From Klebsiella pneumoniae (GTDB taxonomy: Bacteria > Pseudomonadota > Gammaproteobacteria > Enterobacterales > Enterobacteriaceae), in contig NZ_KN046818.1 of NCBI RefSeq assembly GCF_000742135.1, forward strand, positions 2,462,600-2,526,599: 64,000 nucleotides of DNA, in the 5' to 3' direction. Within the stretch, counting starts at the first letter, position 1, and the number at the start of each line of letters is the position of its first letter. Below, one piece after another: positions 27,048 through 36,402 of this stretch. The notes beneath the pieces are model-generated. The model ran no database searches. It was given only the letters and a program-made list of their open reading frames with translations, and was not told where the DNA came from. A program made the translations under genes and the position numbers.

Positions 27048-27724
27048 TCCAGTATCTGAACCTCTTCTTTTACGATATCTACCCTTACCTGTGCGGCACC
27101 GTCTTTCTGGTGGGCAGCTGGCTGCGCTACGATTACGGGCAGTATACCTGGCGCGCCTCATCCAGCCAGATGCTGGATAAGCGCGGGATGGTGCTATGGT
27201 CGAACTTATTTCATATCGGCATTCTCGGCATCTTCTTTGGCCATCTCTTTGGCATGCTGACCCCACGCTGGGTCTACTCGTGGTTCCTGCCGATGTCCCA
27301 GAAGCAGCTGATGGCCATGATCCTTGGCGGCATCTGCGGCGTGCTGACCCTGGTAGGCGGTATCGGCCTGCTGATGCGCCGCCTGACCAACCCGCGAATT
27401 CGCGCCACCTCCACGACCACGGATATTTTGATCCTGTGCATTCTGCTGATTCAGTGCGCGCTGGGGCTGACGACCATCCCCTTCTCCGCCCAGCATCCGG
27501 ACGGCAGCGAAATGCTCAAGCTGGTGGACTGGGCGCAGGCGGTGGTCACCTTCCACGGCGGCGCCTCGGCGCATCTGGACGGTGTCGCATGGATTTACCG
27601 CGTCCACCTGGTGCTCGGAATGACCATCTTTCTGATCTTCCCCTTCACCCGCCTGGTTCACGTCTGGAGCGCGCCGGTGGAATATTTCACCCGGCGTTAC
27701 CAGGTGGTACGCTCCCGGCGCTGA
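27044..27724 (+). CDS. narV: Nitrate reductase Z, gamma (cytochrome b) subunit
   Basis: A 226-residue membrane subunit with five helices that binds two b hemes and oxidises quinol on the periplasmic side. His ligands are expected in [16 protein letters not shown] and in the late segments [13 protein letters not shown] and [10 protein letters not shown], all present. It closes the formate dehydrogenase-N/nitrate reductase redox loop with fdnGHI in the same window. The stop is followed by REP-like sequence and then the BIME array, which could stabilise the 3' end of the long nar message. Confidence 0.94.
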   Translation: MIQYLNLFFYDIYPYLCGTVFLVGSWLRYDYGQYTWRASSSQMLDKRGMVLWSNLFHIGILGIFFGHLFGMLTPRWVYSWFLPMSQKQLMAMILGGICGVLTLVGGIGLLMRRLTNPRIRATSTTTDILILCILLIQCALGLTTIPFSAQHPDGSEMLKLVDWAQAVVTFHGGASAHLDGVAWIYRVHLVLGMTIFLIFPFTRLVHVWSAPVEYFTRRYQVVRSRR

Positions 27725-27760
27725 GCGCTGGCGGCGTTTACCATTCATCCTTACCGGTAG

Positions 27761-27790
27761 CCCGGACGAGGCCTTCGCGCCAAGTCCGGG
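27761..27790. repeat. Isolated REP-like palindrome after narV
   Basis: CCCGGAC (27761-27767) and GTCCGGG (27784-27790) form an imperfect palindrome 36 bp after the narV stop, with the CGAGGCCTTCGCGCC interior common in enterobacterial REPs. It precedes the tandem array and differs from its units. Confidence 0.6.
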
Positions 27791-27819
27791 TATTTATCGT
27801 ACCTGGCTCCAGGCTTTAT

Positions 27820-28618
27820 GCCGGATGGCGGCTACGCCTTATCCGGCCTACAGGGGCCTCTCACAGGCTCATACCCCGTAGGCCCGCGCAGGCGCAGCGC
27901 CGCCGGGCAAGATATCAAACACGGTACCTGTAATTTCGCCGGGTGGCGGCTGTCGCCTTGCCCGGCCTACAGGGTCCTCTTACAGGCTCATACCCCGTAG
28001 ACTCGCACAAGCGCAGCGCCCGCCGGGCAAGATATCAGGCACGGTTCCTGTAATTTCGCCGGGTGGCGGCTACGCCTTGCCCGGCCTACAGGGTCCTCTC
28101 ACAGGCTCATACCTCGCAGGCCCGCGCAGGCGCAGCGCCGCCGGGCAAGATATCAGGCACGGTACCTGTAATTTCGCCGGGTGGCGGCTGTCGCCTTACC
28201 CGGCCTACAGAGTCCTCTTACAGGCTCAAACCTCGCAGGCCCGCGCAAGCGCAGTGCCGCCGGGCAAGATATCAGGCACGGTACCTGTATCGCCGGGTGG
28301 CGGCTACGCCTTATCCGGCCTACAGGGTCCTCTCACAGGCTCATACCCCGTAGGCCCGCCCAAGCGCAGCGCCGCCGGGCAAGATATCAGGCACGGTACC
28401 TGTAATTTCGCCGGGTGGCGGCTGTCGCCTTACCCGGCCTACAGGGTCCTCTCACAGGCTCATACCCCGTAGGCCCGCGCAAGCGCAGCGCCGCCGGGCA
28501 AGATATCAGGCACGGTTCCTGTAATTTCGCCGGGTGGCGGCTACGCCTTGCCCGGCCTACAGGGGCCTCTCACAGGCTCATACCTCGCAGGCCCGCGCAG
28601 GCGCAGCGCCGCCGGGCA
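27820..28618. repeat. Seven-unit tandem BIME (REP pair) array with alternating unit types
   Basis: The narV-nhoA gap is filled by seven head-to-tail copies of a 116-120 bp unit, starting at 27820, 27938, 28058, 28176, 28292, 28410 and 28529. Each unit holds a forward REP (GCCGGGTGGCGGCT...CCGGCCTAC) and an inverted one (GTAGGCCCGCGC...GCCGCCGGGC) joined by CTCACAGGCTCATAC and separated by AAGATATCAGGCACGGTACC. Units 1, 3, 5 and 7 read GGCTACGCC while 2, 4 and 6 read GGCTGTCGCC, so the array grew as two-unit blocks of about 238 bp. It is a BIME-2-like array, a known binding target type for gyrase or IHF. There is no gene in this stretch. Confidence 0.9.
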
Positions 28619-28627
28619 TGAGGAGAT

Positions 28628-29473
28628 TTACTTCCCGGCTTCCGGATGGGTATCGAACGCCGCCATCACCGCCGCCAGCGCCGCTTCGCTGAAGCCATGT
28701 TTAGGATCGTCCACCCCCAGGCCGAAACGGGTCTGCAGCGCTTCATACAGCGCGGAGACATCGGCAAAATCGACCTTCTCCACCACATGGTTATTCTCCC
28801 AGTGGGTAAAGTGGAAGTTGGTGAGGGTCATTTTGCCGCCGTCCGGCAGATGACGACACATCAGCAGATGGTGACGGAAGTGGGACTGCGGCCAGTGCGC
28901 CGACCAGAAGTTGCCCATCACATAATCAGACGCATACTGGCGGCCTAAATCGAAATGGTACATCGACTGCCAGTGTTCGTGATGGTTGAACTGCAGCGTC
29001 CACTCATCCCCTTCATGCACCAGACGATAGCTGCCGTGCGGCGTTTGCTGTGGGATATCGGCCAGCAGTTTGATCGGCGCGGTCAGCGTCTGGCCGCCGA
29101 AGCCGACGCCGGCGATCCAGCGCTCCCCCGCCACCTCCACCAGCAACAGACGGTGAGTACGCGGCGGCATCTGCGGCGGGTTGGCCAGCACCACGCGGCC
29201 CAGCAGGCTGCGGACGTTAAAGCCTATCTCGCGCAGCGCGCGCTCCAGCAGGCCATTCTGTTCAAAACAATACCCCCCGCGGCGGGCGGCGATCAGCTTC
29301 TCTTCCAGCGCCCCATCGTCAAGGTGGATTTCACGCGGAAGCAGGACGTCGAGGTTTTCAAAGGGGATGGCGCTGTTATGCTGCAGATGCAGTTCCCGCA
29401 GGGTATCAATGGAAACATCAGGCTCACCCGTCCAGCTCAGACGGGAAAAATAGGCGCGTAAAAAGGGACTCAT
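28628..29473 (-). CDS. nhoA: Arylamine N-acetyltransferase
   Basis: A 281-residue cytosolic enzyme that transfers acetyl from acetyl-CoA to arylamines, arylhydroxylamines and hydrazines through a catalytic Cys-His-Asp triad. The Cys is in RRGGYCFEQN (about residue 69), the His in PRTHRLLLVEV (about 107). The N-terminal LHLQHNSAIPFENLDVLL block is conserved in the family. Same length as E. coli NhoA and in the same place beside narV. Only 10 bp separate its stop from the BIME array. Confidence 0.93.
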   Translation of the reverse strand: MSPFLRAYFSRLSWTGEPDVSIDTLRELHLQHNSAIPFENLDVLLPREIHLDDGALEEKLIAARRGGYCFEQNGLLERALREIGFNVRSLLGRVVLANPPQMPPRTHRLLLVEVAGERWIAGVGFGGQTLTAPIKLLADIPQQTPHGSYRLVHEGDEWTLQFNHHEHWQSMYHFDLGRQYASDYVMGNFWSAHWPQSHFRHHLLMCRHLPDGGKMTLTNFHFTHWENNHVVEKVDFADVSALYEALQTRFGLGVDDPKHGFSEAALAAVMAAFDTHPEAGK

Positions 29474-29549
29474 CAGGGCCTCCAGCTGTAGGTGTGCGAC
29501 ATTTATAGCCTATTTTTCCGCGCCGACCGTCTTTTTTGTGCGCTTAGCG

Positions 29550-31205
29550 TTAACCGCACGTGCGGCGCTGCATCAGCGCCAGCGCCGTCAGCATCAGGAC
29601 CAGACCGGTCAACAACGTCAGGCTGGCCATCGCCATGCCCTGACCGACGGAACCCTGTTCGAACTGGCGCCAGATAAACACCGCCACGGTTTGCGTACCG
29701 GCCGGAGAGAGCAGCAGCGAGGTCACCAGCTCCCGGGAGGCCACCGCGAACACCATCAGCATCGCCGCCAGCAGCGCCGGAAAGACCAGCGGCAGGACAA
29801 TCAACCGCAGCGCCTGCAGTGGCGACGCCCCGTGTACCCTGGCGGCGGGCTCAAGGTTCGGGCCCAGCTGGCGCAGCGCGCTGCCGACATAGCGCACCGG
29901 CCAGGGCAACAGCAGGCAGCAATAGGAGAGCAGCAGCATCCACAGCGTGTTATAGGGCGAGCGCGGCCAGAAGGGCTGATTCCACAGCAGGATCAAACCG
30001 ACCCCCACCACCACGCCCGGCAGCGCCGCCGGCATCAGCGACAGCGCGTCCACCATCCCGCGCCCTTTAATCTTCTGCACCATCACCAGCCAGGCGGCCA
30101 GCAGGCCCAGCGCGCCGACGATTAGCGCCGAACCCAGGGCCAGCGACAGGCTGGTGCCGAGGGCCGAAAGGGCATCTCCCTGCTGGTCAAACAGCGCCGC
30201 GAAATGACGCAGCGTGACATTCTCAACACTCACGCCACCGGAGAGCGTGCCCATCACGCTGGTGAGCATCATCGAGACGGCGGGGACGCCGACCGCCAGG
30301 CCGCCGACGGCCGCCATCGCCAGCACGGCGGGCAGCATCATCCAGCCCAGCGATGCCCCGTGGTTCTCCCCCGGCTTACCGGTGACGCTGGTGACCTCTT
30401 TCTCCCCCACCAGCCGCCTTTGCAGCCACCAGGCGAACAACGCCACCGCCATCAGCAGCAGCGACAATAGCGCGGCGCCAGGGAGATCCACCGGCCAGTC
30501 GGCCAGCTTTTTCTCAATACCGACCGTCAGCATCACCACTCCCGCCCGGCTGCCCAGCGCCGCCGGTACGCCAAACTCCTCGATGGCGAGGGTAAACGCC
30601 AGCAGCATCCCCGCCGCCAGCGCCGGAGAGAGCATCGGTAGCGTCACGTGCCAGAAGGCGCGCCAGGCGCTGGCGCCATGGACGCGGGCGACCACCGCCA
30701 GCCGGGTCCCGCTCGCCAGCAGGCTGCGGGAGACGGCAAAGTAGACCACCGGAAATATATTAAAGGTCATCACCAGCACGATCCCGCTGCGGCTGAACAG
30801 CAGATCGTTCAGCTGCCAGCCGGTCAGCTGCTGCAGATAGCCCTAGCTTTGCAGGGCCAGCATCCAGGAGAGCGCCGAGATATAGGGCGGCGTCAGAAAG
30901 GGGATCAAAAACAGGAGATCCCACAGCCGGGGCAGCGGCAGCGAAAACATACCGCGCAGGATGCCGAGCGGCAGGCCAATCATTACGCTGACCAGCGCCA
31001 CGCCGGCGGCGATCCACAGCGTACCGCCGAGCATCGCCGGCAGCTGAGGATCGGCCAGCAGCGCCGGGATGCCGCCAAAGGCGTCCCCGAGCGAACCGGC
31101 GCTAAAATGGGGAAAAATCGCCTGCAGCAGAATAAACACTAACGGTAACGCGACCAGCATCACCAGGGCGGCAAGGGTCGCGCCGGAAAGGAATGTTTGT
31201 TTCAC
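29550..31205 (-). pseudogene. Ferric-iron-type ABC permease (FbpB/AfuB-like) with in-frame amber codon
   Basis: Two halves in one frame encode a double-length permease of about 550 residues with two sets of membrane helices and two EAA-type loops (RVHGASAWRAFWHVTLPML and RVHGASPLQALRLIVLPLV), the layout of iron(III) ABC permeases. Codon reading is broken by TAG at 30845-30843: ...MLALQS-stop-GYLQQLTGWQ. No frameshift is needed, and CAG to TAG would explain it. GTG 31205, after AGGAACCGG, is my preferred start; a TTG at 31262 directly after the upstream stop is possible. Unless the amber codon is suppressed the transporter is inactive. Third gene of the ATPase-binding protein-permease operon. 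Confidence 0.75.
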
Positions 31206-31262
31206 AACCGGTTCCTGAAGCTGAGGGTCCTCCGGCGGCCAGCGCCGGAGAAACGGGATCAA

Positions 31263-32231
31263 TTACTGCGCGTACAGCTGACTGAAGCGGGCGAGCACGG
31301 CGCCCCGCTCGCTGCTGCCCTCGCTGGTGGTGGGTAGCACCTTCAGCGCGTCCAGTAGCGGACGTTTAGCCGCCACGTCGCGGCGGGCGGGCATCAGCCA
31401 GGCATCGGCAACCCTCGCCTGACCTTCCGGCGACAGCACGTAATCGATAAAGGCTTTGGCCTCGCCGGGATGCTGGCTGGTTTTGAGGATCATCATCGGG
31501 CGCGGGGCAATCACCGTTCCGCTGGCCGGGAAGATCACCTTCAGCGACTCGCCCTGCTGAATATTGCCGTAGGAGACATAATCCACCGCGCCAAACACCG
31601 CCGCTTTCGCTCCCTGCATCACCGGCGTCACCGCCTGGGCGTTGGGTCCGCTGACTACCATGCCGTTCTTTTTCAGATCGTCAAACAGTTGCCAGGCCTG
31701 GTCGCCCATGCTGTTTTGCAGCCCGATCAGCAAATCCAGCGACGCACCGGAGAGCGCCGGGTCGGGGGTTGTCACCTTGTCTTTAAACGCCGGCTGGGTG
31801 AGATCCCGCCACTCTTTCGGTTCCGGGGTGCCGCTTTTACTGTTCCAGACAATACCCAGGGCGGAGACGCCCTGGGCGATATAGTCCGCCGATTTCAGGT
31901 TCGCCGGTACCTGGTCGGCGTTGGCGCTCGCAAAAGGCAACAACCAGCCCCGCTGGTGCAGATCTTCGGCGGTATCCCACGAGGCGGAGATCAGCACATC
32001 CGCCTGCGGGTTGGCCTGCTCGGCCTCCAGTCGGGCCATCACTTTGCCGGTGGTGGCCTGAAAAACGGTCACCTTCACCCCGGTCTGTTGTTCAAAACCG
32101 CTGGCCAGGCTTTTCGCCAGCGAGCCGGGTCCGGCGGTGTAAACGGTCAGCGCATGGGCGCTGGAGAGCATCATGGCGGAGAGAGCCATCGCGAGTACCA
32201 CTCCTTTCTTAACGGTCATAACGGTGTTCAT
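31263..32231 (-). CDS. Periplasmic ABC substrate-binding protein, ferric-iron type
   Basis: A 322-residue protein with a cleavable signal peptide (KKGVVLAMALSAMMLSSAHA) and then LTVYTAGPGSLAKSLASGFE, the usual first strand of class-II iron-binding proteins (FbpA/AfuA/FutA group, binding protein-dependent transport family 1). It also has AVFGAVDYVSYGNIQQGES and MILKTSQHPGEAKAFIDYVL. Some relatives bind 2-aminoethylphosphonate, thiamine or putrescine, so iron is likely but not certain. It overlaps the ATPase gene by 4 bp and precedes the broken permease. Confidence 0.8.
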   Translation of the reverse strand: MNTVMTVKKGVVLAMALSAMMLSSAHALTVYTAGPGSLAKSLASGFEQQTGVKVTVFQATTGKVMARLEAEQANPQADVLISASWDTAEDLHQRGWLLPFASANADQVPANLKSADYIAQGVSALGIVWNSKSGTPEPKEWRDLTQPAFKDKVTTPDPALSGASLDLLIGLQNSMGDQAWQLFDDLKKNGMVVSGPNAQAVTPVMQGAKAAVFGAVDYVSYGNIQQGESLKVIFPASGTVIAPRPMMILKTSQHPGEAKAFIDYVLSPEGQARVADAWLMPARRDVAAKRPLLDALKVLPTTSEGSSERGAVLARFSQLYAQ

Positions 32232-32932
32232 GCAACTTCCCCTGAGGTTGGCGTAACGGCGCGGACAGCGGCCACGCGGCCCGCGGATAAATAAACAATC
32301 TGGTCGGCTAACAGCTCGGCTTCACGTCGGTCATGGGTGACATACAGGGCGGTGATGCCGAGCTGTCGCAGCAGGCGGCTCATTTCGCCACACAGCGATT
32401 CGCGTAGTTCGCTGTCCAGGTTGGAGAGCGGTTCATCAAACAGCAGCACCCGCGGCGCGGCGACGATCGCCCGCGCCAGCGCCACCCGCTGCTGCTGACC
32501 GCCGGAGAGGCCTGAAGGCTTACGTTCGGCAAAGCCATTGAGGCCTACCCGCGCCAGCGCCTCGCTGACCCGGCGCTCGCGTTCGCTGCGGGAGACGCCG
32601 CGCATGCGCAGCGGAAAGGCGACGTTCTGCGCCACGCTCATATGCGGCCAGAGGGCATAATCCTGAAAAACCATGCCGATATCGCGCTGCTCCGGGGGCA
32701 ATCCCCATCCTGCGCGGGCGACCAGCCTGTCGCCAAAGCGGATTTCGCCGCTGGCCGGCACGCTCAGCCCGGCCAGCAGACGCAGCAGCGTGCTTTTGCC
32801 GCAGCCGGAAGGGCCCAGTAGCGCCACGATGCGGCCGGGTTCGATATGCAACGTGAAGCGGTCAAGAATGGGGGTCTCTGCGAAGGCGAAAGAGACCTCC
32901 TGCAGGGTGATAGGGGTCAGCGTGCGCATCAT
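32228..32932 (-). CDS. ABC transporter ATPase, ferric-iron/polyamine type
   Basis: A 234-residue nucleotide-binding subunit: Walker A GPSGCGKST, Q-loop VFQDYALWPHM, signature [15 protein letters not shown], Walker B RVLLFDEPLSNLD and the H-loop in YVTHDRREAE. It lacks the long C-terminal regulatory domain of FbpC/PotA proteins. ATG 32932 follows GGGAGG; the frame remains open 65 codons upstream without homology. First gene of the operon, divergent from the flavin reductase pseudogene. Intact, although its permease partner is not. Confidence 0.85.
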   Translation of the reverse strand: MMRTLTPITLQEVSFAFAETPILDRFTLHIEPGRIVALLGPSGCGKSTLLRLLAGLSVPASGEIRFGDRLVARAGWGLPPEQRDIGMVFQDYALWPHMSVAQNVAFPLRMRGVSRSERERRVSEALARVGLNGFAERKPSGLSGGQQQRVALARAIVAAPRVLLFDEPLSNLDSELRESLCGEMSRLLRQLGITALYVTHDRREAELLADQIVYLSAGRVAAVRAVTPTSGEVA

Positions 32933-33143
32933 CGCCCTCCCTTTCGGGACAGCGAGACCAGCCCGGCGGTCGACATCCGACGGGGCACGCTCACCTGAGA
33001 TAGCATCAGGGGAGCCAACATATTGTGATCCTCTTTGGGACTTAGTGCTGGCGACTATAGTCAGACGAGATGACGTATTGATTACATTTTCATTGCGGCT
33101 TAACGTGTTACCTGCCAACCGACCCATTATTCAAGGAACGCCT

Positions 33144-33727
33144 ATGAGCCGCTTTCGCCACGTTGAACTGCAGTACGCCAGCCGCCTGCTCAACCACGGC
33201 CCAACCATTTTGATCACCAGCTACGATGCCCCGTCCGACCGGCGCAACGTAATGGCCGCCGCCTGGTCAATGCCGGTGGAATTCGCCCCGCCGCGGGTGG
33301 CTATCGTGGTGGATAAAAGCACCTGGACGCGGGAGATCATCGAGCGCAATGGCACCTTCGGCATTGTGGTTCCCGGCGTCGCAGCCGCCAGCTGGACCTA
33401 CGCCGTCGGCAGCGTCAGCGGCCGCGATGAGGACAAATTCAATGCCTGGGGGATCCCGGTAGTGACCGGCCCGGAGCTGGGGCTGCCGCTGATCGAGGAG
33501 AAATGTCTGGCATGGATGGAGTGCCGGTTGCTGCCGGCGACGGCGGCCCAGACCCCCAGTACGACACCCTGTTCGGGGAGGTGGTCTCTGCCGCCGCCGA
33601 TGAGCGCGCGTTCGTCACCGGACGCTGGCAATTCGACGACGATAAGCTCAATACCCTGCATCATCTTGGCACCGGCAATTTTGTCGCCAGCGGCCGTCAT
33701 GTGCGGGCAAACTCCCTCGACGAATAA
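33144..33727 (+). pseudogene. Flavin reductase-like (FMN split-barrel) gene with frameshift
   Basis: From ATG 33144 (after AAGGAA) the frame reads MSRFRHVELQYASRLLNHGP, then PTILITSYDA, NVMAAAWSMPV and NGTFGIVVPG, typical of the flavin reductase/DIM6-NTAB family. Near 33550 (GGCCCAGACCCCCAGTAC) the frame is lost. The family sequence continues one frame back as PQYDTLFGEVVSAAADERAF to HHLGTGNFVASGRH and a TAA at 33727. Restoring one base, for example G before ACCCCC, gives an intact 194-residue protein. Either a genuine deletion or a sequencing error. It is divergent from the iron-type ABC operon. Confidence 0.75.
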
Positions 33728-33781
33728 GCGTGACTTGCCGCGGGCGGCCGGTTTTTCCCCTGCCCGGCCTGCGGCCCCCTT

Positions 33782-34606
33782 TTAACCCGGTGGGCGGCGG
33801 CGATCGGCGCTGGGGGTCAGGCCAAACACTTTTTTATACAGGGTGGTAAAGTGGTTGCTGTTGGCGAAGCCGCACAGATAAGCCACTTCGGTAATGGTCA
33901 TCTCCGTTTCGCGTAATTTGACCCGCGCGGAGACCAGCCGCAGACGTTTCAGATAATTATCCGGGGTTAATCCGGTGGCCTCTTTAATATGGCGAAACGC
34001 GGTGCGGGTGGTGAGATGAAATTGCTCCGCCAGCTGCTGCCAGTTATGTTCTTCGAAACAGTGCTCCTGAAGCCAGGTGAGTAATTTATGCAGTTTATAG
34101 CGAGTGCTGCTATATTCGGCTTCCGACTCGGCTGTGAGAATGGTGGTCACCAGCTGGAAAAAGAGAGACTCCCGTAGCGGGGTATTATCCGCCGCCCTCA
34201 GCGCCGGGGAAAATATCTTTTCCACCAGTTCCCGGCAATAGCTGCGAGTCTCCGGCGCCAGCCAGCCATAGCAGGCGGCGCGCTGCGCGGATAATTGCTG
34301 CAGCAATCCCTCCATCTGCTGTAAATAGCCAAAGGCCACCGCCGGATTAATTAAGACATTAATCAGCTTCAGCGTCCCCAGCTCATCATAATAATGCACA
34401 TCGCCAGGCTGGACGTAAAATACGTCTCCCTGTTGGATATACAGCGGGCGACCATTAATAACGTGTAACCCATGCCCCTCCTCGACGATCACCAGTTCGG
34501 CAAATTCATGGCCATGCTCCTGGCTATTATCCTCAGGGTCACTGGCGTACATGCCGAGCTTATCCTGGGGATGGGTGAAATAATACTCAACGGTCAGTGT
34601 CATCAT
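33782..34606 (-). CDS. AraC-family regulator of the adjacent rhamnosidase locus
   Basis: A 274-residue RhaS/RhaR-like regulator. The N-terminal cupin-type sugar-binding part has HGHEFAELVIVEEGHGLHVI and GDVFYVQPGDVHYY. The C-terminal part has two helix-turn-helix motifs, with WQQLAEQFHLTTRTAFRHIKE first and the family signature ITEVAYLCGFANSNHFTTLY second. It is divergent from the rhamnosidase-symporter-porin genes across a 204-bp gap, so activation of those genes by a rhamnose-type sugar is inferred. The start has only a weak ribosome binding site; ATG 34603 is an alternative. Confidence 0.85.
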   Translation of the reverse strand: MMTLTVEYYFTHPQDKLGMYASDPEDNSQEHGHEFAELVIVEEGHGLHVINGRPLYIQQGDVFYVQPGDVHYYDELGTLKLINVLINPAVAFGYLQQMEGLLQQLSAQRAACYGWLAPETRSYCRELVEKIFSPALRAADNTPLRESLFFQLVTTILTAESEAEYSSTRYKLHKLLTWLQEHCFEEHNWQQLAEQFHLTTRTAFRHIKEATGLTPDNYLKRLRLVSARVKLRETEMTITEVAYLCGFANSNHFTTLYKKVFGLTPSADRRRPPG

Positions 34607-34810
34607 TACAGCAAATCCTGAACAACCTATGGCGCAGGGGCACGATAATCTATTCCGGCCCTCGGCACGCGCCCGATGTGCGGATTTGTGATCGCCAGCG
34701 CCCCCACCTCATTATTCCTGCCATTTTCACTGACGGTTTGGCATTGCCAGAGTGGTAGCCGCGCCGGACGACGGCCTATGCTGCGCCTAACCTAACGGAG
34801 AGGACGCAGT
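34607..34810. promoter_or_regulatory. Divergent control region of the rhamnosidase locus
   Basis: This 204-bp gap must hold the promoters for the AraC regulator and the rhamnosidase operon. A CRP half-site-like TGTGAT lies at 34687-34692, but its second arm is poor. I did not find a clear pair of AraC-type direct repeats by eye. GGAGAGGA ahead of ATG 34811 is a strong ribosome binding site. Confidence 0.4.
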
Positions 34811-36379
34811 ATGTCACAAGCAATTCAATACAATTCCAGCGTGGCGATGATCCGTCATCCGCGCTTTTTACAGCGTGCGGCCGACCTGACGCCCGCGCTG
34901 CAACGCCTGCGCCAGACGCCGCAGGCCATCGTCGAGGCCGTCGCTGAACCAGGAGCGCTGAACGGCTGGCGGGGGAATACCGTCTGCACGCCGGAGCAGT
35001 TTTATCAGCAACCGCTCAACGTCGGCGACAGCATCATTATTGATTTTGGCAGCCATTTTGTTGGCTACCTGCAGTTCAGCTGCCGCAGCGTCGGCAGCCC
35101 GCCCGATGCCCCGGCCCATCTGCACTTCACCTTCGGCGAGACGCTGAGCGAAGTCTGTGAGCCGTTCAGCGAATACCAGGGATGGCTGAGCAGCAGCTGG
35201 TTGCAGCAGCAGGATCTGTGGCTTGACGTCCTGCCCGCCCGGGTCGCTCTGCCACGTCGCTATTGCCTGCGCTACCTGAAGGTGGAGGTCAAAGCGCTGT
35301 CGCGCAAGTTTCGTCTGCAGTTCGATGAGATCGCTCTGGAAACCGTCACCTCTGCCGGCAGCCCGCACCCGGCGGTCATCGCCGATCCGCAGTTGAAAGC
35401 CATTGATGACGTTGCCGTTCGTACCCTGAAAAACTGCATGCAGGAGGTGTTTGAAGATGGGCCGAAACGCGACCGTCGGCTGTGGCTGGGCGACCTGCGC
35501 CTGCAGGCGCAGGTGAATGACGTGACCTTCGGCCACCACGATCTGGTCCGCCGCTGCCTGTATCTCTTTGCCGCCCATACCCGGGAAGATGGCATGGTTT
35601 CCGCCAATGTCTTTGTTCAGCCAGAGGTACGCGCCGATGACACCTTTCTGTTTGATTACTCATTGTTTTTTGTCGACGTGCTTTATAACTACCTGCAAAG
35701 CACCGGCGACACGGAAACCGTCGGTGAGCTGTGGCCCACGGCGCGGCGGCAAATCGAGCTGGCGCTGACCCGCTGCGATTCTCAGGGGCTGGTGCGCGAC
35801 AGCGATGACTGGTGGGTATTTATCGACTGGCAGGCGGAGCTGAATAAACAGGCGTCGGCGCAGGGGGTGCTCATCTACTGTCTGCAGCGCGCCCTCTGGC
35901 TGGCGCAGCGTTTTGAACCGCAGCGGGTACCCGACTACACTGCCACGCTCTGGCAGCTGAAGGAGGCCGCCCTCCACCATCTGTGGGACAACGAGCGGCA
36001 GGTGTTTATCAGCGGCGCCGTGCGTCAGGTCTCATGGGCGTCGCAGATCTGGCTGGTGCTGGCGGAAGTTGGCACCGCCGGGCAGCGTCAGGGGCTGATG
36101 CGCCGCCTGCAGCAGCAGCCGCCCGCCATTGCCATGAACACCCCGTACCTGCGTCATCATCACATTGTTGCCCTGCTACAGTCCGGCCTGCGCGAGGAGG
36201 CGGTGGCGGAGATCAAAGCCTACTGGGGGGCGATGGTCGCCTACGGCGCCGACACCTTCTGGGAAATTTTCGACCCCCAACATCCTGACTTTTCCCCGTA
36301 TGGCAGTAAGCTTATCAACAGTTACTGCCATGCGTGGAGCTGTACCCCGGCCTGGTTTATTCGCCAGTACGGACTTTAA
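34811..36379 (+). CDS. GH78-like alpha-L-rhamnosidase, cytoplasmic
   Basis: A 522-residue protein without signal peptide. An N-terminal beta-sandwich (DSIIIDFGSHFVGYLQFSCR) is followed by an (alpha/alpha)6 barrel with EDGPKRDRRLWLGDLRLQAQ, the GH78 motif containing the general acid region (x-G-P-K-R-D-R/E-x-x-W-x-G-D), and later DDWWVFIDWQAELNK and DTFWEIFDPQ. Compact compared with many GH78 enzymes (700-1000 residues). Cytoplasmic location with a dedicated symporter and porin suggests that it hydrolyses imported rhamnosides. Exact linkage unknown; unusual sugar specificities occur in this superfamily. Confidence 0.8.
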   Translation: MSQAIQYNSSVAMIRHPRFLQRAADLTPALQRLRQTPQAIVEAVAEPGALNGWRGNTVCTPEQFYQQPLNVGDSIIIDFGSHFVGYLQFSCRSVGSPPDAPAHLHFTFGETLSEVCEPFSEYQGWLSSSWLQQQDLWLDVLPARVALPRRYCLRYLKVEVKALSRKFRLQFDEIALETVTSAGSPHPAVIADPQLKAIDDVAVRTLKNCMQEVFEDGPKRDRRLWLGDLRLQAQVNDVTFGHHDLVRRCLYLFAAHTREDGMVSANVFVQPEVRADDTFLFDYSLFFVDVLYNYLQSTGDTETVGELWPTARRQIELALTRCDSQGLVRDSDDWWVFIDWQAELNKQASAQGVLIYCLQRALWLAQRFEPQRVPDYTATLWQLKEAALHHLWDNERQVFISGAVRQVSWASQIWLVLAEVGTAGQRQGLMRRLQQQPPAIAMNTPYLRHHHIVALLQSGLREEAVAEIKAYWGAMVAYGADTFWEIFDPQHPDFSPYGSKLINSYCHAWSCTPAWFIRQYGL

Positions 36380-36402
36380 CAACAACGATAAGCGAGTGAT
36401 TT

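Noticed and set aside
19574-27724. narUZYWV as a novel nitrate system
   Set aside because: All five genes match the known second nitrate reductase of enterobacteria in order, length and motifs.
27820-28618. Possible CRISPR array
   Set aside because: Units are about 118 bp, almost entirely repeated, with no unique spacers; internal forward and inverted REPs identify a BIME array.
27818-28621. Several overlapping ORFs with repeated peptides across the narV-nhoA gap
   Set aside because: They are translations of the BIME units, have no ribosome binding sites, and their repeats follow DNA units of 116-120 bp that occur in more than one frame.
33144-33785. Plus-strand ORF continuing beyond the flavin reductase frameshift to 33785
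   Set aside because: After about 33550 this frame loses all family similarity, while the neighbouring frame regains it; the extension is out-of-frame readthrough.
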